A stretch of DNA of 64,000 bases, taken from contig CM064552.1 in assembly GCA_032716605.1 (NCBI GenBank), positions 12,229,386-12,293,385 of the forward strand. The letters run 5' to 3'. The DNA comes from Paralithodes platypus. Taxonomy: Eukaryota > Arthropoda > Malacostraca > Decapoda > Lithodidae. Under the pieces are notes generated by a model. It ran no database searches. It was not told the origin of the DNA and was given only the letters and a program-made list of their open reading frames with translations. Made by a program: the position numbers and the translations under genes. The stretch's first letter is position 1; each line of letters starts with the position of its first letter. Shown piece after piece: positions 33,701 to 46,700 of this stretch.

Positions 33701-36700
33701 AGGGTGTGTCACCGCCAAGAAGCGCGATAAGAGGGAGTCTTGCATCGACTCCAAGCACCCGTCGATGCGTGACACAACCCACCCCTGCATAGCCGACAAT
33801 CGATCCGAGAGAGGCGACCCCCCCCAAGATTGGTCGGCCCGCAGGGGCGAGTGTGAGCGGGAGCGAGACCCACGACACGAACCAGCAGCGTCGCGGCCCA
33901 AGGAAGGCGAGCGACGACGGTTGTGTCGCCGCTGAGGGACTCGTCCCCGATCACGAACGCCCGAGGGGGAAACAGGACCATCCCCCTCTTCCAGCGACAC
34001 GTCAGCCCCTGAGAAAGGGGACCCCGAAACCTCGCTAAACCCCACCGAGCCAAGAGGAGGGGTACCCCCCTGGCGAGACGGTAAGTGAAGGTCAGGGAGA
34101 GAAGAAGGAGGAGGAGCAGGACGACGGGAGTGGGAAGGCTGGCCGGGTGAAAGGAGGTCAGAAGGAGCCGCGGGGGGAAACAGAGCAAGGATCCCCGGGG
34201 CTGAGATAACAGGGCGGCCCGACACCGAGGCGGAGGTGGGAGGGACCACCACCGTGGGACGAGACCGTGAAGGAAGAATATGCACTGAAGCAGGTGAAGT
34301 AGGAGGAGGAGAAGCAACTACATCCTGGCGGACCCTCCTGGACTGTGTAGGAGGAGGGAGCAGAGGGCCAGCTACAGCATGAACACCCGCGCGCGGAGAG
34401 GACAACGTAAGAGGAAGTCGTCTGGGCTGGGGAAGCGGGCGGAAGGGAGTAGAGCCCCTATCCGTAGAGGCCAGGGGAGGGCGTACAGGGGCAGAGCCGC
34501 TAACCCCGGCCTCAGGGCGAGAACCATGACGAGGGCGACGGGCAGCGGCAAGGCGATCAGGAGGACGACGAGGGGCAGTAGAGGACGGGCGATGAGGCGA
34601 GCGAGAGCGTGGACGGAGCTAGGGATCCCCCCGACGATGTGACGACCGGCTGCGGGACCCAGGGGAGAGGGCCCGAGCAGGGAGAGGGCCAGGTGAACGG
34701 CCTGCAGTCGGGTCAGGGATACCCAGGGCGACACGGATCCGGTCGTCAACAAAGGCCGGGGAACGGTGGCCCACAGTCCTAATGTGGTGGGAGACTATCG
34801 CCCACACCGACTGAAGGGAAGCAGAGGCCACTGCTGCCGCTGAGGAACCAGGGCTATGGTTCACCACATCCACCAGGGCCATACACGGGCCACACAGAGC
34901 AGGGAGGTAGGCCGTAGAGGACACACATTGCGAGTGGCGCAAGCAGGACTTGTGGCTCTCCAAGCACGGGGAGCTACAACCATGGCGAAAGCAAGGCATC
35001 CTACCTGCACTGGAAGAACACACACCATAATCAGCACGTCGACGGAGTAAGTGTAGAGAATGTCCAATAAGAACCAGGGAATGAGCATGGGGAAACAGGA
35101 ACACACATGCAAACCGGTATCCGTACTCACCCTAAACCGGGAGCACAGAGGTAGGTGAGTAGGGCGGGCGAGGTGGAAGAGCACTAGCAAAGATGGAGAA
35201 AGTGTTAACCACCACTCAACATCTTACATGCAGGGCCTATAACACCAGTAAAGTGCACACACCAATATACTGTAGTTTCAGGCAACAAGATGACCTAAAA
35301 AAGGTCAACAGTGAAAACCAACTATTTCCGCAAATTTGCGGGCCTATTGAGGCATAACCGGACCGACACAACCCTCCCGCAAATTTGCGGGACCCCCAGC
35401 GATCTCCGCAAATTTGCGGGGAGCCGAAACGTCCCAGAGGACCGAATCGAGCGCCCGCAAATTTGCGGGACCGGCCGAGATGGTCCGGCGCCGAAAAAGC
35501 GAGAGGAGCGTCTAGGGAATACCAAAAGAGGCCACAAAAATGCGTCATCTCCTTAAGAACTCCAAGCTTGGATGGCCATCAAGCTGAGCAGTGTCTTCCT
35601 TGATACATAATCCTAACTCAACCGGTAAAGGGAGAGGCAAGGAAGACACACCAGGGGGAGGAGGCACATCCCCCAGGAACCACCCAACCCACAGAGAGAG
35701 AGCAAAGCCCATGAGGAGAAGTGGCAGGAAGGGTGGCTTAGCACAAACAGGGGCCCCCCTGGGGTACCCCTGGATTGGGCAAAAGATGATGAAAGGATGG
35801 AGGTGAAACATGAAGGGAAAACAAAAACCAGTAAACGAAACTGGTGAGAAAAAGGGAGGCCTAGCCGTGAGCAGAGAATGTGTCAGGGGCGAAAAAACCC
35901 TGTGGTGTGAAGTAGGGGCCCCCCTGGGGTACCCCTGGAATATCACGAACCATCTGTCGCCCAGGCCCTTGAGACACAGTGAAGGCTCGAAAGGGGGAAC
36001 TCGGGAATAACGCTATAATGCGGCCGACACAAACTCTACAAACAGCACCGCCACCATCGAAATCTCAGATTGTTTACCAAACGTTACACCTTAGGCTATG
36101 AAAAAATGAAAACTCATAGGGGCATAGCAATTCCTGAATGAGAAAACGAGCTAGGCTAAAATAAGCTAAAAGCTAAACTATGCCCAGACTAACAGGAAAA
36201 AGAATATGAAAAGAGAAAGAATGAAAAACATACACGAGGAACGCCAGGCGCCCCCGTACCTTCGGTAGGCTATTTCCACACGCGTCTCCATTTGACACAC
36301 TAGGAGCCCATTTACGTGTGCCCTAGATCACGTAACATCTGTCTAACAAAAAAGAAGGCCAGATAAGCGGAAACGAACCTAAACAGGGTGAATTGAAAGG
36401 AGCATAACAAAAGCGGACTCAAGCAATGGAGGCGCGTGAAAAAATGATAACAAGAGAGGGTCGCTCATGCGCACGTTCGACAGGGATCTGCACATGATGG
36501 AACACGGGATGGGCCTTAAGCGGTAACTAAGGTAAACCCCTTTTTCTTCTCTTCTATGCTTTTTTCACCTTCGGTGGTAGTTTTGGTTAATGTACAACGT
36601 CTCCTAGAGCAAGATAAGGAGTAGACTCTAGACGTTTTCTTTTTTAACCGCGGTTGGAATGACGACATAGCAGTCAAAATAGACAAGTCGTCATTGCAAT

Positions 36701-37706
36701 TAGGTTGTTGTTGTTGTTGTTGTTCCCCAGGCTGCCTGGCCGAACAGCCCCAAGGTCCCGAGCAAGGCCAAGGCCATAGAGCGCCCCCACAAAACCCTCC
36801 CTGCTTACCACTAACAAAGCCCAGGTGACCGAAGCCACTCTAAGGCAGGGAGCTGAGGAGGGCGCGGAAACGCCCGGGAAACCAAAGCCCCACCCAAGGC
36901 CCTGTGCCCCTCAGCAATTATGAAGGGAAAGTTGAGGGGCAAGGGAAAAATGTGACGCTTTGGCTCCCAATCTGCCAACTTTTAGGTTGGCAGTAGGGAG
37001 GTCGATCCACGGAAAAGACGCCGTCACTTGAGATCTAGAAGATATATAAGTAAGAGGAACAGTCAGAGTAAGCTATGGGTATGGCAGAGATCGCTCAGCT
37101 TTCACTCTGATAGACCAGCCCATCACCACATGACTAGAACCCAATCCTCTCGGCATCAGCTAGGAAAGGCCCTAGAAAGCCGCCTTTGGCGGAGGGATAG
37201 CTCCCCTATTTCAACTCCTTTCGGAGTTGGGCACCCGCCCAATTGCAATTAGGTTAATAGCCTTGACGTTGGATTTGCCAAGACTACTAACAAATTATGA
37301 AGTTTAAGCGAGGTTTGGCATCCTCTACCCAACCTTTTCCGTTTCTGTTTTCCTCCTGGGGGTGGGAGGCTAGGAATCCTCCTCCTCTTGTAAAATTCAC
37401 CTACTAGCCGAGACAGAGAAAAGGGCGAGGGAATGTGAAAGTGGTCCTGGACCACTGGTCATGATGTGCTTAGATATATGAAAATAATTCTCAAGACAAA
37501 TGTCAAGCACAGAAATTAAGCAAATGTAACAACTATTACTGCTACTATAAATACTTGTAAAGTAATTGTGTAAAATGAGTATTATTTATGCCTTCCAAAA
37601 CTTATTCTTTAAATTAAAGCTATGCCAATTGGAATATCCATTAATGTGTGTGTGTGTGTCAGGAAGTAATTGGACCTTTATGTATATATATATATATATA
37701 TATATA

Positions 37707-37750
<44 letters not shown>

Positions 37751-40700
37751 TGTATATATTATACCTGTATATATATAATTGCTTATTGCTTTAATGACCT
37801 CAATATAGCTTTTTATATGGCTTCAGAATGCTCCTAGAATTGCTCATATTTCAAAAAAAATCTCAGGGGGGCTTACAGCGCCCCCCGAACCCCCCAGCTG
37901 ATTAGGCTCGCTGCGCTCGCCACCCACCCCTGCGGGAAGGTGGGAACAGGGGGGGCCTCAGAAACAGCCTTTGCCCCTCCCAAGGATAAATTAAATGACG
38001 CCCCTGCTCATGCCACCTCCTATTAATAAGAGGTGGAGTGAGGGAGGTGGGTAAAGCGCTGCAAAATCACGACCCCAACGGGATAGAATATGTGCGGAAA
38101 ACTGTACAGTACAGTATATACTGTACTCATGCACTTAGCCCATAGCTGGGGGTGGGCGACTCAAGAATATATAATTACAGCTAAGTGAAGAAATGCCGGA
38201 ATGTGAACATAAGGGGAGCTGCGCGTAGGGGTAAACCTAGAAAGATTTGGGGTCAGGTACTTCGGTCCAATCTCAAAATTATAATGTAAAACTTGCAAAA
38301 TAAACAAACCAAAACAAAGAACCGTAATTTTATCAGAGTTCCTGACACCGAGTATAGGTTATCAGACCAGAGATGAGTCCCATCTTTTTTGTCATTATTA
38401 ATATATATATACAAAGATAAAATTATGTTTCACAGTTCATATTATATCTTTGAAAGTTAATGATTGATGAAGTAATTGTTGTCTCATTGGCAGGTTGGGT
38501 ATTGTGACGTCAACTGTTGCTGTGATACAGATTGTAGTGATGATGATCGTTTGGTGTTCTCTCATTGTATTACCAGACCTCAGCCTATATTAGGTTAGTC
38601 TTTTCTGTAAAACAAGTATATTATGTGTATCTCAGTTTCACTCTCTCACACACTCACTCTCACTTTCACTTTCCATCTCTCATACTCTTTTGCTCAAGTA
38701 TTCATATTCTTGCCTTATGTATATTAATTAAAATGTAAAACTTGCAAACTAAACAAACCAAAATTGGGACAAGGACAATATAAAGTCAAATTAAATTATC
38801 AAAATCGCTATGTGGAAACAACGCTTACTAAAATGAAAATTATTAAATAAAAGAACACAATCCACCACATAGGGTGTACATCACTACATGAGCAAGTTAA
38901 TCTGTTTCCCAAGCAAACCAATCGCACATATAACAACGCACTATCGTCACGTTAAAGGAAGTAGTCAAGTTTGGGAAGTCCGGGACGTTCTGGCAAATTT
39001 TACTAAACTCTGCATGAATAAAGAAACTACATGTTAAATGTCAAAATATTATTTAAAATCAAATTTGCAACATGACAAGACATTAACAATAGTAAAAAAT
39101 ACAAATATTGATAAGATATCTATACTATTACAAAATAATATAAAATACAGTACAGCACTCACTAACGATAGTGCTATCGGGTAGGTACCTGTAAGCATAG
39201 CATGCCTCAAGTGACCCCTATCAATAACTACCCTACAAATAACCTACATTTATAGCACAAATAAACTAAGGAAATCGCAAAAGTAAGCAATTGATACTAT
39301 CGACAATGAATACATATAATATAGAGGAAGATGACTGCAAAATATGAAGTAACAACAGATTTAAACAAAGAGTACTCTTTTAACAAGAACAATAAATTTA
39401 AAAAATCATCAATATTAATAATAATAATAATAATAATAATAGAAAAAGAAAAAGATAAACAATAAATACAGACACAAAGTAAGTAGAGGTTATACAAGAA
39501 ACTTCAAGTTAAAAATGCTTGATTAAAATTATTGATGTCAAATTTTAGAATACAGTCACAATAATTGACCCTAAAAATATTAAATTTATGGAACAATTTA
39601 CTTGCCTCAAAACCTCTGTCCACTAAGAGTCTGTATAGTAACCTAGCTCTAGCCCAAAAGTCATCTACTTTAGTGCAGATTTTACAAAATCTTATTAATT
39701 GGGAATAAAAACAATTATAAGTGATTTTACTATCGATATTACTACTAGGGAAAGGAAAGTTTATTACGTTAAAATTAAAATCATCAACTTTGTGATATAC
39801 TTTAAGTATGCACTGTTCATTAACAATCTCTATATTTATATCAAGAAAATTTTCAACTTTATAATTTACGTTACATTGTGTGAGGGGAATAGAATTAGGG
39901 TAAATAAGTTTAGCAACTTGATTAAAATTTAACAAATTGCAAACAAGAATATCATCAATATATCTACTATTATTACTTAACAGTTTAGCAAGTGCTAATT
40001 TTTCTGGAATTTTACTTTTCTTGCTACTGTCAACTAAGTCTTTTATATATTTAAATTCTAAAGCAAGCAAGAATAAGTCTGCAATTAAAGGGCTAGCATT
40101 TCCACCCATAGGAATTCCTAATATTTGTTTGAAAATGTACGGCCCGAATCTAACATAAGTATTGAAAAGGAGGAATTTAAGGGCATCTTTAAGTTTAGTT
40201 CTATCAAAAATACAGAACTAGTGGGAGTAGAGCTAAGTGATGCATTATTAAAATATGTATAAACATTTATGAAATAATTACCATTCCTAACGAACCTGTC
40301 AAAGTGCAAATCTATAATAAAGCAAAGCTCTGAATATACTAAATCTAAAGGCAAATTGGTATACAAAGTTGAAAAGTCGAAGCTATGTACCGAGGTAACT
40401 TTCGGCATGGTATTTATTTTATCAATAACTTCTAACGAATTGTCAACACTCCAATAATAGTTAATGCCAGTTCTTCTCATGATGGTATTACAATATCTTT
40501 TATGAGTACTTTTAATGTATTTTAAGCAATTTACTACTTGTTCTGATAGAGTTTTAGTGGTAGCAAATTTTGCTCCGGCAATAAAGCGATATTTATAAGG
40601 TCTTTTATGAAATTTAGGTAACATGTATAATTTTGCAATGCACTTGTTCTTATCAGAAAGTTTAATATCAAATATTATATTTTTCTTGGTATGTTCATCG

Positions 40701-43700
40701 ATTAAGTTATCAATATTCAGATTATTTTGAATTTCATAAACAGAATTACCGCAAATATTTTATTTATTTATTATAAAATAAATCTAAACAAGCTCTAAGC
40801 AATATTACTGATTAAGAATATAGCAATATCTGCAAGTGAGGAAGTACATGAACGAAGGCGGTGCTGGTTGGGGAGAGGGGCGTCAACTGACTGGGGACAG
40901 GTGCATGGGGGCGATTCGTTTGTGGCCACCCCTTCGGGGATCACGGCGTCAGGCAATAGATAGATAGATAGAAGAATATAGCAAGATATGGTTAAGTGCG
41001 TGGAATTTTGGTGTGAGTATCCTAAGTTGGAATCCATGGAGTACCGCCTATATTCATTGTTTCATTAATTTCATGAATTAGGTATGGGTATATTTGTAAG
41101 TTAATTGGTGGGTTGGTGATAATATGAATCTTTCTGTTATTCCTCAGACAGCGGTTATTGTTACCAGCGTGAGACAGTATGGAGTAGTAACATTGAAGTA
41201 ACTAAGTCAGTGGTCCTGGATGGTGCATTGTGTATTATTAGTTATTACTGACAACGTACCTCATCGCAACACTTCTACTCCGGTTAAGGTGGGTCATAAT
41301 TTTTTCATATTATCTCTCTCTATATACTGTATATACTGTCTTGGTAGCTTAATGCTTAGTGTGCGGAATTTCAGTGTGAGTATCCTAGGATCGAGTCTAT
41401 CTATCTATCTATTGCCTGACGCCGTGATCCCCGAAGGGGTGGCCACGAACGAACCGCCCCCATGCACCTCTGTCCCCAGTCAGTCGACGCCCCTCCCCCC
41501 AACCAGCACTGCCTTCATTCATGTACTTCCTCACTCCATCCTTCCACCTCTCATTCGGTCTACCTCTCCCTCTCTGTCCCTCCACCTCGCTCTCGTACAC
41601 CCTCTTAGTCATTCTCTCGCTTTCCATACGTTCCATATGGCCGAACCATCTCAAGTTGTTCCTTTTCACACTTTCCAGCACATCTACCTCCACACCACAC
41701 CTCCTTCTTACTTCCTCATTAGTCTGTCTATCCCTCCATGTAACTCCGCACGCACTCCTTAAGTAATTCATTTCCACTGCTCTCACTCTTGGTCTGAGTC
41801 TCTCAACCAACGTCCATGCTTCGCTTCCGTAAGTCAGTGTCGGGATTACCACACTGTCATGCAAGGACTTCTTCACTTCCATACTGACCACCCTATTTCT
41901 TGTTACTGCTTTTAGCGTTCCTACAACCCTCTTCCCCTGTTGTACCCTCTCCCGCACTTCTTCATCCATAGTCCCATCTTTACTCAACACACTGCCCAGA
42001 TACTTAAAAGAGTTGACGATCTCCATAGCCTGACCGTTCAGCTTCACCTCACACTCTGTGACTTCACCCCTTTCGAAGACCATAACCTTGCTCTTCTCCG
42101 CATTTACCTTCAAATTCCGTTTTTCGCACACTGTTCCAAACTCATTTACCAGACCCTGCAACTCCCATTCACTATCACTCATCATAACTGTATCATCCGC
42201 AAACAGCAGTATACAGTAGGTAGCTTCCACTCAATTCCCTCCCTTTTCAGCGATACACCAACATCCACAGCTCTTGATAGTATTTCTTTCATGACATTTC
42301 TTTCCATATATACAGTAAACAACCATGGGGACATCACACACCCCTGTTTCAAACCAACATTCAGGTCAAAGAACTCGCTCTGCTCACTCTCCACACGTAC
42401 TGCCGCCTTTGCACCCTCATACATGCTCTTCACTGCTTTCAGCAACTTGCCCTCTACTCCGTATATTCTAAGTACTTTCCACAAACCTTCTCTATCCACT
42501 CTGTCATAGGCCTTCTCCAAGTCCATAAAGGCAACATACACCTTTTGTTTCTTCTCCAGATATTTCTCCACAACACAATTCAGGGTAAAAATCTGATCTA
42601 CACATCCTCTTCCCTTCCTAAAACCTCCCTGCTCGTCGCCTATCCATTTCTCCGTTCTCACTCTCACTCTCTCAATCACTACCCTACTGTATACCTTCCC
42701 TACTACGCTTAGAAGACATATTCCTCAGTGGTTACCACACACTCCTCTTTCCCCTTTGCCCTTATATAGGGGGACTATTATGCCAGTCTTCCAGTCATCG
42801 GGTGCACTCCCCTTCTCCCATGCTAGTTTGCACATTTTCCATACCCATTCTATGACTATCTCACCACCATACCTCAACATTTCCCCACACACTTCATCTG
42901 TTCCTGGTGCTTTCCCCAACTTCACTCTTTTCATGGCTTCCCACACTTCTGACCTCCTGATCCCCACCTCCTCCTCCACTACTTCTCTTCTTCTCCCTCC
43001 CATACCATATCCAGCTATGTTTGCTGGCTCTTCATTCCTTACATTTAGCAACTCACTGAAGTACTCCCTCCATCTTTCGACTCTCTCTTGCTTCTCGACT
43101 AGCATTCTCCCATTCTTATCTTTCACACCCTTACTGTTTCCCTTGCTACCTTCCCTAACTTTCTTGACTTCTTTCCAGAACAGTTTCTTACTCTCCCTCC
43201 ATTTTACACTCAGATTCCTTCCAAATTCCTCATCTACTCTTCTCTTACTTTCCTTCACTACTCTCTTCACCACCCTCTTACTCTCCACGTACCTCGCTCG
43301 TTTCTGTCTCTCGAAATCTTCATTCCCTCTACTACCCAACCACTCTCTATATGCTTTCTTCTTTTCTTCCACAGCTATTCTTACCTCTTCTGTCCACCAT
43401 GCTGTACCTTTCACTCCCCTCCCTCTTCTCCTCACTCCACACACCTCCTCACATGCTGCACAGATCTCATCGTTAAGGGGACCGACCGGTTAATTACAAA
43501 CTTCCAGGTCTTACTTTCAATTTAAATGAAATTTGGCACAGGTGTATATGACCATAAAACTAGATAAAATAAAAAAATAAAAAAATTTTTTTTTTGCTTT
43601 TTTCTTGCAATTTAGGTAAAAAAAAAAAAAAACCTGCAGAAAATGATAAACTCCTACAGAAATCCCCATAGCACATGTTTTATGTGATCAAACAACTCAC

Positions 43701-46700
43701 AAAAGGTGTAGCCTATCTGTAGTTGCTATAAAAAACATTTTATATATTTTGTGTATTTGTTCGATTTAGGTGATTACGGATTCAGGCGAATATATTTATA
43801 GAAAATTACAACTTTGACGACATATTGTGAAAAAAAAAAATTACTAGAGTAAATTGGCTTTATAGGCCTTGTAGTGTTTTTAATTACCTTTCCAATGATA
43901 TATACACCATTCCTATAGGTCCAATAATAACTGTAGAATAACATCCAAAAGTGCGACAATATAGGTTCTGAGAAAAACAGGTGAAAGTCTAAGGTAATTA
44001 GGTGAACATTTTTACTTTTGTTTTTTAGATTTACAATATTTTACGCAGGAACATGGCAAAGTAGAAGATAAAGCGTATGGGAGGTTGTAGAGTAGCTTAC
44101 GCCCTTTCGATTTATATAGGTATGCTCCTCGTACGACCAGTAGTTACTGAGCATGTTAATTTCAAAGTTCGCTATATAACTTTTTTACAGGAAAAGTTTG
44201 GAAAACATAAAAAAAACTATTTCCAATGGGTTTTTACTAATAACATTTCACTGGCTTATGAAGGGATGTTGACTCTTGTTACACCTATTGGTATTTTCAG
44301 GATTTCAAGTTTTAAAGCCTAAATTAACCGGTCGGTCCCCTTAAACACCTTGCTCATCTCCTCCACTTCCTCCATAACTTCCAGGTCGAACCCACCTAGT
44401 CGTCTTTCCACTGCTCTCCTGTACTCCTCCCTGATTTCCTCCTCCTGCAACCTCTCCACCCTCCTCACCACTCCACCCTCCTCTCGGCTCCCTCCAGCTC
44501 TCCTCACCCACTTCTTTTGTATCCTAACCTTAGCTACCACTACATAATGATCAGACAGACCCCCTCCAATACCCCTATACACCCTAGCATCCATCACAGA
44601 TTTCTTCATTCGTTCATCCACACATACATAATCAATCAATGACTTTCGTTCCACCACTGTCTTATCCTTCATCGTCAACATCCGTTTCCACGTGTACCTG
44701 TGGATCATTCTGTGTCGGAAGAAGGTGTTGGCTATCCACAGCCTTCTCCCCAACATACGTCCACAAGTGCACTACCATTCCCATTCACCTCTGATGGTAC
44801 CCCCCACCCTCCCACCACTCCCTCAACTTTCCTATCACCCACCTTACCATTCATATCCCCAATCAGAAATATTCTTTCGTTCTTGTCAAACTTCTCCAGG
44901 CACGCCTCCACATTCATCCAGAACTCCTCTTTCTTTCTTTCAAGTATATCCTCTGTCGGGGCATACACGCATACAATCACCCACGTTTGTATTCCTACTT
45001 TCATTCTCACCCACACAATCCTTGAACCCACAGACCCATACTCTCTTACACATTCCTTCCATTTGCTACTTACAAACAAACATGCACCTTCTCTCGCTGT
45101 TCCTTCACTCACTCCAGCACACACCCATTCCACACTCCCACTCTCTCACATCTGAACCTTTCCATTTGGTCTCTGTCATTCCACATACATCCAGCTTGGC
45201 ATTCACTAACACTTCCAGAACCTCTCTCTCTTTTGTGCCATCATTCATGCCACTAACATTCCACGTAGCCATTCTCAGAATGTCCGAAGGTATGTCCTTA
45301 GTCGGTCGTGGTTCGTCAACGTAGGTTCCGTCCGCATCCGAGGCTGTTCGTTCGTTTTTCTTTGCTTAGATATTTTTTCCGGGTGGGGGTCGCAAGCCCA
45401 CCGACCCAACCTCTTTAGTCGCCTCTTACGACACGCAGAAGGCACGTGGGGCATATTCTATTCCCTAACCCCCAGGGGGGGGGGGGGGGATCGAGTCCTT
45501 GTATTTATTACTTTCATTGATTTCATTGAAGGACCTAAGGAGACGCAACCCGGCTACCCTAAGCAGACGTGTGCGTCTCTATAAATGCGTCTCTATAGGG
45601 CCCAAGGTTCTAATTAAAGCAGCTTCGTCAATGGTGAAGGAAACTCAACCTTATTTATACCAGACATAGAGGAGAGTATGCTATGTTACCAGTGTGGTGT
45701 ACGACCTTCTGGCATCAATTTGAAAAAATGCGTCTCCATTGGATTTTACTATTTTTGCTGGACCTATGGGGACGCACCCTCACCCCCCTTCAAGTAAAAG
45801 CCTTTTGATCATGCAGTGTTATACTTCAACTCATGCACTATCAACCTGCAGTAATAGAAACGAGATTCAAATTAGGGAACTGTAAGAAATTTAGCTTTAA
45901 AAAAAAAAATCCTTAGGTTTTCGTAAGGAATTTGCAAAAACATGATTTTTTTTTAGTTCATCTCATCTCACATAATACCATATGAAAATAATAAGCTGGT
46001 ACTATGTGAGCATATTAGGTGATAGTTAAAGAATATTTTGGCCCACCATTCATGCATCTATCTAGTCATCCTATGCCTGTGCAAGTTTTTTTGTTTCAAG
46101 TGCGTCTCCTTTGGGCAATGCGTCTCCATTGGTTGTTGTTGTTGTTGTTCCCTAAGCTGCCTGGCCGAACAGCCCCGAGTCCCTGAGAAAGGCCATGGCC
46201 ACGATCGGGCTTTCCCACAGAGCTCTCATTGAGTGTAGATTGTGTTGTTGGCGTAAGTGGTTGTGTGAAATGCAGTCTTCTATGATGTGTTTAATGGTAT
46301 GGGGTGCTGTGTTACATCCCGGGCAGGCGTCGACAACGGAGTCATCCAGCCTCTTCTGATAGCTCAGGAGAGCTGGATGGTGTCCGCATCTCAGCCTGGC
46401 CAGGTGGACTCTGTCCTCGCGAGGAAGGGAGGATTCGGAAGGATGGATTTCGGGAGGTCGTGCATATGCAGCTGCGTGGTGTCTGTGAGTGAGTGGATGG
46501 ATCGGTGAGAGATATGAGTATGGATGTGCTTCTGGAAGTTGGTTCGGGGTGGGCAGGGAGGGAGAGAGGACAATAATTGTGTGTCATACCGTGTGCTGGG
46601 TGTTGTTTTGATATTTCTTGGTGTCTGTGGGTGTGTTGCCATGTAGTTTAGTGGGTGGTCTTGGTTCGTGGAGGCTGCTGCCAGGAATTGAGTGCCTCTC

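Larger units (their letters stand above)
25527..37297 (-). mobile_element. DIRS-like tyrosine-recombinase retrotransposon, copy B
   Basis: Same architecture as copy A on the opposite strand. Without its two insertions (LINE 30222-33574, SINE-like 36705-37241) it is about 7.9 kb. ITRs are at 25581-25878 and 36445-37290 (split by the SINE-like repeat). The half of the internal complementary region that matches the left end is missing, compared with copy A. Confidence 0.9.
41398..45489 (-). mobile_element. RTE-like non-LTR retrotransposon with target duplication
   Basis: Ends on the coding strand in (ataga)n next to a 9-bp target duplication gatcgagtc (41389-41397 and 45490-45498). Its 5' end is near 45489. 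A TTAA MITE (43477-44340) is inserted in it. One ORF with endonuclease, RT and a C-terminal domain, degraded by several indels. Confidence 0.88.

Noticed and set aside
37566..37778. Tyr/Ile-rich frame
   Set aside because: Translation of a (TA)n microsatellite.
44077..44322. 81-codon frame inside the TTAA MITE
   Set aside because: Runs into the TIR, AT-rich, no domain; chance frame.
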